A DNA stretch of 64,000 bases from Clostridia bacterium. GTDB lineage: Bacteria > Bacillota > Clostridia > Christensenellales > CAG-138. Shown one piece after another: positions 15,771 through 24,298 of the stretch. A model generated the notes under the pieces. The model made no database searches and was not told where the DNA came from. It saw only the letters and a list, made by a program, of their open reading frames with translations. Made by a program: the position numbers and the translations under genes. Numbering within the stretch: the stretch's first letter is position 1; the number at the start of each line of letters is the position of its first letter. The DNA lies in NCBI GenBank assembly GCA_017514685.1, contig JAFWJN010000026.1, positions 48,056 through 112,055 of the forward strand, given 5' to 3'.

Positions 15771-17291
15771 TTGAAAGGATTTGATGTTCTTTATGACCCG
15801 TGGATACCGGTAATCAGACAGAACGGTAAAAGGGACTGTCTAGGAATCATATCTACACTTGAGCAAGCGCATGAGCTTAAGGAAGTGCTTTGTGATGATT
15901 TGTTGGAAACATATGCTGTTCAGCGGTTATTGATCGCTTTTGTCATGGATGCATATTGGAGTACAGGCCAATTGAGAACAGTGTCAGATCGTCGAAGCCT
16001 TTATCAAAGAGGCTACTTTGATTGTGATGTTCTGAAAGCATATGTCGACCTGTGTAAAACAGAGGGGAGTTGTTTTGATTTGTTTGACAAAGAGCGACCT
16101 TTTATGCAGAGCGCTTTTTGCAAAGAACTTGACGAAAACAAGCGCACAGGAGTATCAAAATTATTCATCCACTTGCCGAGAGATAATACACCAATTCATT
16201 TTGAACACAGTAAACCTGGGAAGTTAGCGGTTTCACCGTCAAAATGCTTGCCAGCGCTACTTGCAACATATTGCTTTTCTGTGGCGATGGTTCAAGGATA
16301 TCCGTCTTCAGTCAACGGATCCCCTTGTTATTACTTTTTAATACATGAGGATAACCTTTTTAAAACTCTTGTGCTGAGCAGCGTATCACAGTATGAACAA
16401 GGACAACAGAATAATAATATGCCAGTAGCATGGAGAGACCGAGATATCGTTGTTCCGAAAGAAGCTTTTGCAGAAATGTCGGTTCTTTCGGCATTTACAT
16501 GGCAACCAAGGCGAATATCCCTAATTAGGGATGATGACGGATTAATCCGAGAAGTATATTATCAGCAGGGGCGCAACTATATGCCCATAGGACAATGGAG
16601 AGACCCGCATACAGCCCTTCGCGTTAGTTCGAAAGGTGAACTGTTTTTGTTAAAGCCATCTCTGGGACGGGCACTCTGGAGAGATATAGGATGCTTTGGA
16701 GCAACATCGGGGAATACTGGGATTTCACCGAGAATTGTTGAGAATTATTCAAAAATAAGAGGGATGGGCATACCTTGTCCAGTAGAAGCCTTTGGCATTG
16801 TGACAAATAAAGCTTCTTTGATTGCTTTGGCATATGACAGATTGCAGATACCAGATTGTATATGTGAGGAACAGGAAAAAGCAAAACGCCTTACATTGGA
16901 CTTGATATTTATTGAAGATTTGGCATCCATGCTCAGTAATTTCCTTCTGAGGATGGAGTATCAGATTAGCGAACGGGACAAAATGAACAGTAAAATCAAG
17001 CGGAGTGAACTGACAGATGAAGCACAGACAAAGTTCTTTTCAAAAATGCAAATTTACATTACAGGGGAATACTTTGCGATGCTTGAAGCTGCGGATACAT
17101 CAGTAGAGTGGGAGGATCCCATTATCAACTCTGTCAATGAAACAGTAAAAAAGTGTGTCTTGGAAACGCTCAATGATGCAAAGCGTGGGTTGGGAACATC
17201 TGCACGACAATTACAGGCACAAGCTGGAAACGAAAGAACTTTATTGGTGATTTTAAATAAAAAGATGAAAGAGAGGGTCGCCTATGAGTGA
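15771..17291 (+). CDS. cse1: Cascade large subunit Cse1/CasA (Cas8e)
   Basis: TTG 15771 is the start because GGAGGTGA (15759-15766) sits just upstream and the product then begins MKGFDVLYDPWIPVIRQ, the usual Cse1 opening; the longer frame starts inside cas3. The 506-residue protein recognises the PAM and recruits Cas3. LYDPWIPV, the DCDVLKAYVDLCKTEG region and PRDNTPIHFEHS (near the zinc/loop region) match the family. The C-terminal helical bundle occupies roughly residues 360-500. The end overlaps the cse2 start by eight bases. Confidence 0.93.
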   Translation: MKGFDVLYDPWIPVIRQNGKRDCLGIISTLEQAHELKEVLCDDLLETYAVQRLLIAFVMDAYWSTGQLRTVSDRRSLYQRGYFDCDVLKAYVDLCKTEGSCFDLFDKERPFMQSAFCKELDENKRTGVSKLFIHLPRDNTPIHFEHSKPGKLAVSPSKCLPALLATYCFSVAMVQGYPSSVNGSPCYYFLIHEDNLFKTLVLSSVSQYEQGQQNNNMPVAWRDRDIVVPKEAFAEMSVLSAFTWQPRRISLIRDDDGLIREVYYQQGRNYMPIGQWRDPHTALRVSSKGELFLLKPSLGRALWRDIGCFGATSGNTGISPRIVENYSKIRGMGIPCPVEAFGIVTNKASLIALAYDRLQIPDCICEEQEKAKRLTLDLIFIEDLASMLSNFLLRMEYQISERDKMNSKIKRSELTDEAQTKFFSKMQIYITGEYFAMLEAADTSVEWEDPIINSVNETVKKCVLETLNDAKRGLGTSARQLQAQAGNERTLLVILNKKMKERVAYE

Positions 17292-17811
17292 AATGAGCTG
17301 GCAAAAACGACTTAAGACAAGTTCGGCTGGTGAACGGGCTGCTTTACGGCGTTGTGCGGGTAAAATGCTTTCAGAAGCAGATGCGTCTGCAATGAGCGTG
17401 TTTTACAGATTGCTCCCATACGGTACACCGGAATGGAAGCATAATCGGTTTTTTACCATTATGTGTTGCTCGTGTCTTTGGAAACCGGAGGAGCAGAAGA
17501 ATCCAAGACCTATAGAGGATTGTCTGAGGATTTTCGCAAAGCATCAGAATGGGGACGGATTCTATGCGCGAATTCGGAATTTGATGGACACACGCTGGGA
17601 TGATGCTGATGGATTTATGGCAGCAAAGTTAACACGGATTTTGAAGCAAATTAAAAATGCTGACAACACTTTGTATCCGGATTTTGATGGTTTGGCAGAG
17701 GACTTGTTCAGCTGGAACAGTGATGAACGATCCGTACAGAGACGATGGGCAGAAACACTATTTTCAATAAACAATGACGACATAGAAACAAATACAGAGG
17801 AGGAAGAATAG
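17284..17811 (+). CDS. cse2: Cascade small subunit Cse2/CasB (Cas11e)
   Basis: This 175-residue, mainly helical protein is the small subunit, present in two copies per Cascade, that stabilises crRNA and target strand. Matching features are SSAGERAALRRCAGKMLSEA near the N-terminus, FYRLLPYGTP, and FYARIRNLMDTRWDDADGF before the final helices. The length fits the family (160-200). The start overlaps the end of cse1, and cas7 follows after one base, so translation is coupled throughout. Confidence 0.9.
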   Translation: MSEMSWQKRLKTSSAGERAALRRCAGKMLSEADASAMSVFYRLLPYGTPEWKHNRFFTIMCCSCLWKPEEQKNPRPIEDCLRIFAKHQNGDGFYARIRNLMDTRWDDADGFMAAKLTRILKQIKNADNTLYPDFDGLAEDLFSWNSDERSVQRRWAETLFSINNDDIETNTEEEE

Positions 17812-17812
17812 A

Positions 17813-18940
17813 ATGTTGATTGAAATTCATATGATGAAAAACTACCCCCCTACGAACCTGAATCGTGATGATACGGGGAGTCCTAAAAGTTGCACCTTTG
17901 GCGGATTTCGCCGTGGCCGTATTTCCAGTCAGTGCTTAAAACGTAGTTGGCGTATTTCGCCTCTTTATGAATCACTGCTCCCGGAGCGCGGTATTCGAAC
18001 CAGAAAACTGCCGGAACTCGTTGCGGAAGAATTGCGTCAGCGTGGTATTTCAGATGATGTGATTCAGGCAATCTCAGGGAAAGTAACAGGCATTGCAAAC
18101 AAAGAAGGCAAGGAGAGCCCAGACGGGATTACATCTCAGATGATCTTTTATTCACCGGAAGATGTGAAGGCGGTGGCAGATCTGATGCAGGAAGAGTTTA
18201 AAAAAGCGGGATCAATAAAGGCTTTTGCCACTATAAAAGCAAAGGATTTGGTCAAACAATTCAATGATGTCGCCGTTCGTCCGATTACTCTGGACATGGC
18301 GCTTTTCGGAAGGATGGTAACTTCAGATGCTTTCCGCAATATTGAAGCCGCAATGCAGGTAGCACATGCTATTTCCACGCATACTGTCAACCAGGAAAGT
18401 GATTATTTTACGGCAATGGATGATTTGGTCAGTGGCGCAGATTCTGACGACAGTGGCGCAGGAATGATTGGGGACGTTGATTATAACAGCAGTTGTTATT
18501 ATCACTATGCCTCGGTCGATATGAATCAATTGAGTGAGAACCTTAAGGATGCGCCGAATCGTGATCAGCTTATGGAGATGTTAATTCCTGCATTGATTAA
18601 AGTGATAGCCTTCACAAATCCGTCAGGAAAACAAAACAGCTTTGCTGGAAACGTACTGCCGTGTATGATGATGGTAGAAATAAAAGAGGATCCGATTCCC
18701 GTAAGCTATGTTAATGCATTTGCAAAGCCAGCGCGCACAGGAAACGGCAGAAGTCTCATTGAAAATAGTATAGATAAGTTCATTGATGAAATCGATACCG
18801 TTGATACAGCGTTTGACATTCCTTGCTATCGTGTGTTCTTCGCTCCTGGATATGATCGTTGCCCGGAAAATGCGGGGAAAACTGTAACGCTGAACGAATT
18901 GATTGAAAAAAGCTGTGCAGCGGTACAAGCAAGCCGATGA
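17813..18940 (+). CDS. cas7: Cascade backbone subunit Cas7e/CasC
   Basis: This 375-residue protein is the backbone subunit that polymerises along crRNA. The N-terminus MLIEIHMMKNYPPTNLNRDD followed by TGSPKSCTFGGFRRGRISSQ is the diagnostic Cas7e signature, and CLKRSWRISPLYES continues it. The glycine-rich YNSSCYYHYASVDMNQL region and FTNPSGKQNSFAGNVLP are further conserved segments. GGAGG lies ahead of the ATG. It appears intact at normal length. Confidence 0.95.
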   Translation: MLIEIHMMKNYPPTNLNRDDTGSPKSCTFGGFRRGRISSQCLKRSWRISPLYESLLPERGIRTRKLPELVAEELRQRGISDDVIQAISGKVTGIANKEGKESPDGITSQMIFYSPEDVKAVADLMQEEFKKAGSIKAFATIKAKDLVKQFNDVAVRPITLDMALFGRMVTSDAFRNIEAAMQVAHAISTHTVNQESDYFTAMDDLVSGADSDDSGAGMIGDVDYNSSCYYHYASVDMNQLSENLKDAPNRDQLMEMLIPALIKVIAFTNPSGKQNSFAGNVLPCMMMVEIKEDPIPVSYVNAFAKPARTGNGRSLIENSIDKFIDEIDTVDTAFDIPCYRVFFAPGYDRCPENAGKTVTLNELIEKSCAAVQASR

Positions 18941-18952
18941 GAGGATGCAGCT

Positions 18953-19615
18953 ATGAAATTGCTGTTGATTCGGCTGGAAGGAGCATTGCAAAGTTGGGGC
19001 GAATGGGCAAAATGGGATGAAAGAGACAGTAGCCTGATGCCTACCAAGTCCGGTGTAATCGGCTTGATTGCCTGTTGCATGGGACTGAAACGAGGAGATC
19101 CGTTGATCGAGCAGATGCATCGAAAACTGCAGTTTGCTGTCAGAGGAGATCGTCCGGGAGAGATTATGACGGATTTTCATACAGTTCACAGCAATACAAT
19201 GAAAACTGCGGACGGAACCGTTCAGGATCGAACGATTGTATCCCATCGGCAATATTTGATGGATAGTGCGTTTCTGGCAGTTATTAGTGTTTGGAATCCA
19301 ATGGATGAACTGATGTTGGATCGGTGTGCGGAAGCATTGCAGCACCCGAAATGGGTTCCGTTCTTGGGAAGAAAAAGTTGTGTTCCGTCTGCGCCGCTGT
19401 TTTATGGCTGCGTAACGGAGTATACATCCCCTGAAGAAGCACTTCAGAAAATTCCATTATTAGTAAGGCATGGTAAAAATCCATCCGATACTATTCTGAT
19501 CCGCTGTGAAAGCAAAAGCTTCGGATCACGCCATCCGGATGCGTTGACAGACGGAGCAAATCGTGCTTTTACAATGAACATGTACGAGCATTTCCCGTAT
19601 GTACAGGAAGGTTGA
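18953..19615 (+). CDS. cas5: Cascade subunit Cas5e/CasD
   Basis: The 220-residue protein starts MKLLLIRLEGALQSWGEWAK, the characteristic Cas5e opening (L.L.L.gplqSWG). It caps the 5' handle of crRNA in Cascade. PTKSGVIGLIACCMG and VSHRQYLMDSAFLAVISV are typical following segments, and FLGRKSCVPSAPL marks the C-terminal part. It starts 12 bases after cas7, with AGAGGATG as the probable ribosome binding site. Confidence 0.93.
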   Translation: MKLLLIRLEGALQSWGEWAKWDERDSSLMPTKSGVIGLIACCMGLKRGDPLIEQMHRKLQFAVRGDRPGEIMTDFHTVHSNTMKTADGTVQDRTIVSHRQYLMDSAFLAVISVWNPMDELMLDRCAEALQHPKWVPFLGRKSCVPSAPLFYGCVTEYTSPEEALQKIPLLVRHGKNPSDTILIRCESKSFGSRHPDALTDGANRAFTMNMYEHFPYVQEG

Positions 19616-19630
19616 AAGGAGGTGTGAGCC

Positions 19631-20254
19631 ATGTATCGTTCTTTACTTGTGCTTGATTTGAAACATCCTTCTGTGAGGCAAGCACTGTCGAATTGTCAGG
19701 ATATGCATCGTAATCTCATGAAGGCTTTTCCAGAGGAACAGTCTTCACGCGAAGAAGGACAGATTCTGTATCGCCAGATGACAATTTTGGAACGTCCGAT
19801 GCTGTTTGTACTAAGCCGGGATTTACCGGATTGGAGTCAAGTGAAAGGAATGGACGCCCCTTTGGATCGACCACCGATTTCATTGGAACGATTGGAGAAT
19901 AAACTGACAGTAAATTCAGTATTTCGTTTTTCACTGCTTTCATCACCGTGTAAAAAAGTAAGTAAGGAAGGGAAAAAGAACAGCGTCCGAGTTTATCTTT
20001 TCACACCGGAAGAAAGAGAAAAATGGATCTGTCGTAAAGGAGAACAGAACGGATTCGAGATTCTGCAATTAACACAGAATGAGAAAGAATTGATTCGTGG
20101 GAAAAAAGGAAACAATAGTATCTTTTATCGCACGGTTTCTTTTGATGGCGTTTTGAGAATAACGGATGCTGCCCGGTTTAGAGATGCATTTGCAAAAGGG
20201 ATTGGTCCGGGGAAGGCGTATGGACTTGGATTGATGATGTTGGCGAGGATGTAA
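19631..20254 (+). CDS. cas6e: CRISPR RNA endonuclease Cas6e/CasE
   Basis: This 207-residue RNase cuts the repeat RNA and stays bound to its 3' hairpin. LVLDLKHPSVRQALSNCQDM then HRNL gives the N-terminal ferredoxin-like domain with its conserved histidine (about residue 26). The C-terminal glycine-rich loop GIGPGKAYGLGLMML is the RNA-binding signature. GAAAGGAGGTG precedes the ATG. The predicted hairpin CCCCGC-GTAT-GCGGGG in the array is a suitable substrate. It ends three bases before the cas1 start. Confidence 0.94.
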   Translation: MYRSLLVLDLKHPSVRQALSNCQDMHRNLMKAFPEEQSSREEGQILYRQMTILERPMLFVLSRDLPDWSQVKGMDAPLDRPPISLERLENKLTVNSVFRFSLLSSPCKKVSKEGKKNSVRVYLFTPEEREKWICRKGEQNGFEILQLTQNEKELIRGKKGNNSIFYRTVSFDGVLRITDAARFRDAFAKGIGPGKAYGLGLMMLARM

Positions 20255-20256
20255 AA

Positions 20257-21190
20257 ATGCCGAAGGATGTTAGTGGACTGCCTCGTTTGAAGGATAGCCT
20301 GTCTTTTTTATACGTTGAGAAGGCAACGATTAATCAAGACAGACTTTCGATAATTTTGAATCTTCAGAAGGGATGGTAACGGTTCCAGTGGCAGCGTTGA
20401 TGGTATTAATGCTTGGTCTAGGAACATTGATTACACATGAAGCTGTAAAAAAACAATTACTGACAACGGATGTTCTATTGTCTGATGTGGTGAAAGAGGA
20501 TCATATTTTTACGCGGCAGGGAGAAGCGAGACTCACAGTGCAGAGAACATACTGTGGCAAGCGAAAGCCTGCATGGACGAAACAAAACATATGCAAGTGG
20601 TTCGAAGAATGTATGAGGTGCGTTTTCCAAATATGTCTTGTAAAGGAATGACACTGCAACAGATCAGAGGACTTGAAGGGATTCGTGTCCGGGAAGCATA
20701 TAGAACAGCATCGAAGTTAACTGGAATAAAATGGAAAAGACGGGATTATAAGCAGAACGATTGGGATGATACAGATCAAATTAATAAAGCTATTTCTTAC
20801 GGAAATATGATTCTTTATAGTTTGTGCGAAGCAGCTATTGTTTCATTAGGTTATTCTACTGCATTGGGATTTGTACATACTGGGAAGATAAGGTCCTTCG
20901 TTTATGATGTTGCTGATCTTTATAAAGCGGAAACTACAATTCCTGCAGCATTTGAATCGGTAAAAGAAGGCGATGGAACGCTAGAAGCAAATGTTCGTCG
21001 GATTTTAAGGCGATACCTGCAAAAACAAAAAGTAATGTCTCGATTGCCAAAAGATATTGCGTGGGTATTGGGAAAGACCAATGCAGTCGAACAGAGTGAT
21101 TCGCTAACAGTCGGCATGCTATGGGACGAAGGAGAAATATTAGTAGCCGGAGGTCGAAACTATTCAGAAAGAGATGATGAAAGTTGGTAG
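20257..21190 (+). pseudogene. cas1: cas1 (type I-E integrase), two frameshifts and one stop
   Basis: The reading begins at ATG 20257 (PKDVSGLPRLKDSLSFLYVE), as expected for Cas1e. A one-base deletion near 20354-20360 sends the frame to TAA 20377; the correct sequence resumes as ESSEGMVTVPVAALMVLMLG in another frame. A second shift lies in the A-run 20447-20453. The third frame then has TGA at 20483-20485, where Cas1e proteins have tryptophan (SIV-W-CGE). Only the C-terminal part 20573-21190 (VVRRMYEVRFPNMSCKGMTL, then LYSLCEAAIVSLGYSTALGF) is a long open frame. Three lesions make active spacer integration very unlikely; sequencing error in homopolymers could explain at most some of them. Confidence 0.88.
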
Positions 21191-21456
21191 TTTTGCTTTT
21201 GGAATCAGTGCCCGAATCTTTGCAAGGGGAGTGTAGTCGCTTACTGATAGAGGTGAGAAGTGGCGTTTTTATAGGTTCGCTAAGCACACGAGTGCGGGAA
21301 AAACTATGGGAATTAGTAAAGCAACACTCTGAAACAGGGGCGGCATTTATTGTGTACGACTTTTCGAACGAGCAAGGATTTTTGATGGAAATGCATGGCG
21401 ATCCCAAAAGAACAATAATAGACATAGACGAGCTTCAAATGGTAAGAATCAAGTAA
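21184..21456 (+). CDS. cas2: Type I-E Cas2
   Basis: This 90-residue protein is the structural partner of Cas1 in spacer capture. It opens with VVLLLESVPESLQGECSRLL and IEVRSGVFIGSLSTRVREKL, the Cas2e signature, and keeps the family length. The start is TTG 21184, overlapping the end of cas1 by seven bases; no ATG fits the homology. It appears intact although its partner cas1 is broken. Its stop lies only 19 bases before the first CRISPR repeat. Confidence 0.9.
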   Translation: MVVLLLESVPESLQGECSRLLIEVRSGVFIGSLSTRVREKLWELVKQHSETGAAFIVYDFSNEQGFLMEMHGDPKRTIIDIDELQMVRIK

Positions 21457-21475
21457 TTGCTTGTGTTTTTTAAGT

Positions 21476-22194
21476 ATGTGCCCCGCGTATGCGGGGGTGA
21501 ACCGGTAGGATTGTCAGCCATGATTGTAAATTATTCACGTGCCCCGCGTATGCGGGGGTGAACCGTCGGTGTTGCCGGTAATATTCTGCTGAACAGCATG
21601 TGCCCCGCGTATGCGGGGGTGAACCGATGGAGCAGAACACTGGTGGCAAGAAAGTCAACATGTGCCCCGCGTATGCGGGGGTGAACCGACTGGGGTCACT
21701 GTTGAGGGCATTGAGTATATTGAATGTGCCCCGCGTATGCGGGGGTGAACCGACCACAACGAAACGGTCTATGCCATGCTGAAAGAATGTGCCCCGCGTA
21801 TGCGGGGGTGAACCGAACATCATCATGATCATCAGCGGGCTTCCGGGCATGTGCCCCGCGTATGCGGGGGTGAACCGTATTGCAATTCTGTCTTTTTCCA
21901 TTCGCAATTTTCATGTGCCCCGCGTATGCGGGGGTGAACCGCCAAATCGGAGTAGACATTGCATTCGTATGTAACATGTGCCCCGCGTATGCGGGGGTGA
22001 ACCGTCAATCATTTTGTCGTAAAGATACATCAGCGTTCATGTGCCCCGCGTATGCGGGGGTGAACCGGCATTCTGCCGTGTAACAATGCACACCTGATTA
22101 AATGTGCCCCGCGTATGCGGGGGTGAACCGACAGCGGAAAAGAACGCGAAAGCATCCATGCGTTCATGTGCCCCGCGTATGCGGGGGTGAACCA
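21476..22194 (+). CRISPR. Type I-E CRISPR array, 12 repeats and 11 spacers
   Basis: The 29-base repeat begins ATGTGCCCCGCG and ends GCGGGGGTGAACCG, with a CCCCGC-GTAT-GCGGGG hairpin. Repeats start at 21476, 21537, 21598, 21660, 21724, 21787, 21849, 21913, 21976, 22039, 22102 and 22166. Repeat 2 has C in place of T at position 2, and the last repeat ends in A instead of G, the usual sign of the distal end. The leader side is therefore next to cas2 and transcription runs with the cas genes. Hand-counted spacers are 32, 32, 33, 35, 34, 33, 35, 34, 34, 34 and 35 bases. None was seen to match elsewhere in this window. Confidence 0.97.
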
Positions 22195-22309
22195 CCTTCC
22201 GCTTTACATACTTCGCTACACGGTGGATTGAAGAAGAACGGCATCGTACCGAGTCAGTCGATAGATGCGGGAAGGGAGGAATCTTTGAGGCATTTGTTGT
22301 AAGCGAGGT

Positions 22310-22369
22310 GAAAAAGAGCCTTCAGAATAACAGCGTGCATTCAGCTCAGTACATATTGTGCTCTTTTTC
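22310..22369 (+). terminator. Possible terminator after the array
   Basis: GAAAAAGAGC (22310-22319) and GCTCTTTTTC (22360-22369) form a 10-bp stem with a 40-base loop, about 115 bases after the last repeat. The T5 run within the right arm suggests a terminator. The rest of 22195-22655 has no gene. Confidence 0.35.
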
Positions 22370-22516
22370 CACAACTTTTGTTGAAGATTCCATATTATAG
22401 CGTTTTCGATGGAATTCATCAAGAAATCGCTCATATTTTAGCAATCTGTCAAATTAGTCAGTAGATCATTCATGTTATGAGAAGGAAAGGTTCTGTGCTT
22501 TCTTATGAATAGAAAA

Positions 22517-22578
22517 AGCAGTCAGGACGGTCAATGCAAAAAGCCTCGACTGAACGTCTGAAAACGTGTCCTGCTGCT
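22517..22578 (+). ncRNA. Candidate structured RNA motif, copy 1
   Basis: AGCAG(T)CAGGAC pairs with GTCCTGCTGCT to close a three-way junction. Inside are GGTC/GACT with the loop AATGCAAAAAGCCTC, and ACGT-CTGAAA-ACGT. A second copy with about 75% identity lies at 54523-54583. The paired ends differ in ways that keep pairing, while the loops GATGCAAA/AATGCAAA, AGCC and CGTCTGAAAACGTGTCC are nearly unchanged. No known riboswitch class is confidently recognised. Confidence 0.4.
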
Positions 22579-22655
22579 TCTGTCGGTATGATATTTGATT
22601 GTGTTCAAGAGGTTTTGCTAATGTGCTCAGTTACATTTACGGCATAAATCGATGA

Positions 22656-24260
22656 TTAATCATATTCTTCGTTGAAACCAATTCCGTCATAATAGTAAAA
22701 GTGCACATGGGGGTAGGTAGTAGCATAGGAAGCAATGTCCTCTTCAGAAATGCATTCCACGTCGAGAATAATATCTGTATAGTTGTCGTTAACAGCATTC
22801 TGAACGATGTCATGTATCGTCCCGGAGGTCACATTATATGAGCAATTCCATTTACTGTAATCATCAAAATCCAAGCCATAATAATCACAACTCTCTCGGA
22901 CAAAGTCTTCGCCTATATAGTCCACAGGAGAATAATCTGCTAAGACATACAGCTTTCTCACAGTCTCTGAAGATTGATTTGAAGTTTGGGATGACTGCTT
23001 CGCCTCGTTTTGCCTTGAAGCAGGGAGCACATATTTCTGATCCTTCCCTATAATTCCCAGTCGGGTCTCCGGGACCTGTGTTTTTCCTACGTAGTTCGAT
23101 GTACCGCCTATGACCAGATGATCAAGTATAGTATTGTAGTAGGCACCGTCTGGGAAGTTGGGGGAGAACACTTCTGCTGTCATCAATAGAAAAGTTGCAG
23201 GTCCCCAGTTGTCTTTATTTATGGACGGATCGAATCGGATGCCGCCTACAAAGACATTTGTTTGACCGGAATAATAAACTTTACTGGCAATAAAACCGAA
23301 ATGATCCTTTCCAGTGTAGACTGTTTTATCCCACTGGCAACTCAGAGGTATTATCAACGATCGCGCATTCTGCTCCGTGATTGGCCAGTCCTTTGTTTTG
23401 TTGCGAATCTGGATTGTGCCGACAGAATAATACATATCGCTGATTCCGTCACTGCAAAAGCTTTCGCCGGTATGACTATACGCATAGTCATACCTGTTCG
23501 CATAAATCGTGGGATAATTGTATATCCCTGGCTTAAATCCCCAACTGTTATAGGAAGGTAGCGTTTTTCCTTTTGAAACTTCACTCCACGCTTTTTCCAT
23601 GATAGACGTGTTGGACAGAAGAATCCATGGGCTGAGTTTGATAGTGACTTCAAATGTATAACCCTCCGTATCCTTGAAGGAGAAGACGATGTCGGTCCAG
23701 TCGATGGAAGTTACTTCTTTTCCTGATGAGCTGTTGCTTGATGCATAGGATTGCTTTGGCCGCATATTGATTTTTATAATATATACATCAGGATAAAGCT
23801 TTGTTATCTGGGTAAGATCTATATCCGAGGAGTTAGTGTCCCAGATGATTTCTTTGAATCCACTTTCAATTGCATCTTTTATGACATCAGTTACAATTTC
23901 AGAACCGATATCAAACCTCAAAAGACAATCTTCGTAGTCATAAAAATCAAGATTGACCAATTCGCATACACCTTTAGCATAGTCATCGTAAGAAGAATTA
24001 TAATCTATCGGATCATAATCTGCGATGATGCAGAACAGTTTTGTTTTCTGTCCCGAAGTGGACGAAGTTTGATTATTTGCAGGCTTGCTTGTCTTCTCAT
24101 CTTTCGCACTTGTAACCTCTGGCGTGCTTGTAGGGAGCGGTCTGTCTTCCGCAATGGCGTCAAAAAGATCTCCGCTTTGCAATTTAGCGGAGTTTGATCC
24201 CGAACAGCCGACAGCAAGCAGTATCAGCAGGGCGAGTATAAAAGCAAGTATTCGTTTCAT
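22656..24260 (-). CDS. Lipoprotein with an internally duplicated domain
   Basis: The start is ATG 24260, after AAAGGGA; the longer frame begins inside the neighbouring gene. The 534-residue product has a lipoprotein signal (LALLILLAVGCSG) and a serine/threonine-rich spacer. Two related domains of about 85 residues follow, one near the N-terminus (LFCIIADYDPIDYNSSYDDY) and one at the C-terminus (LYVLADYSPVDYIGEDFVRE); both continue with a D/E-rich segment and a TDIILD or KEIIWD strand. They flank a central aromatic-rich region with GFIASKVYYSGQTNVFVGG. No family is recognised. It is probably anchored on the outer membrane face and heads the envelope gene cluster. Confidence 0.6.
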   Translation of the reverse strand: MKRILAFILALLILLAVGCSGSNSAKLQSGDLFDAIAEDRPLPTSTPEVTSAKDEKTSKPANNQTSSTSGQKTKLFCIIADYDPIDYNSSYDDYAKGVCELVNLDFYDYEDCLLRFDIGSEIVTDVIKDAIESGFKEIIWDTNSSDIDLTQITKLYPDVYIIKINMRPKQSYASSNSSSGKEVTSIDWTDIVFSFKDTEGYTFEVTIKLSPWILLSNTSIMEKAWSEVSKGKTLPSYNSWGFKPGIYNYPTIYANRYDYAYSHTGESFCSDGISDMYYSVGTIQIRNKTKDWPITEQNARSLIIPLSCQWDKTVYTGKDHFGFIASKVYYSGQTNVFVGGIRFDPSINKDNWGPATFLLMTAEVFSPNFPDGAYYNTILDHLVIGGTSNYVGKTQVPETRLGIIGKDQKYVLPASRQNEAKQSSQTSNQSSETVRKLYVLADYSPVDYIGEDFVRESCDYYGLDFDDYSKWNCSYNVTSGTIHDIVQNAVNDNYTDIILDVECISEEDIASYATTYPHVHFYYYDGIGFNEEYD

Positions 24261-24298
24261 CGTGATCCCTTTCTTTTTTGCAAACAAATTCACTTCGT

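Noticed and set aside
20447-20453. Programmed slippage on the A-run of cas1 as a way to make active Cas1
   Set aside because: A second frameshift and an in-frame TGA would still block the protein.
21470-22302. Several open frames across the CRISPR array encoding repeated CPAYAGVNR or FTPAYAGH peptides
   Set aside because: They are translations of the direct repeats, lack ribosome binding sites, and occur on both strands.
22517-22578. Cyclic-di-GMP-I riboswitch, suggested by GCAAA..AGCC
   Set aside because: The spacing differs (GCAAAAAGCC), the tetraloop-receptor part is missing, and no gene follows.
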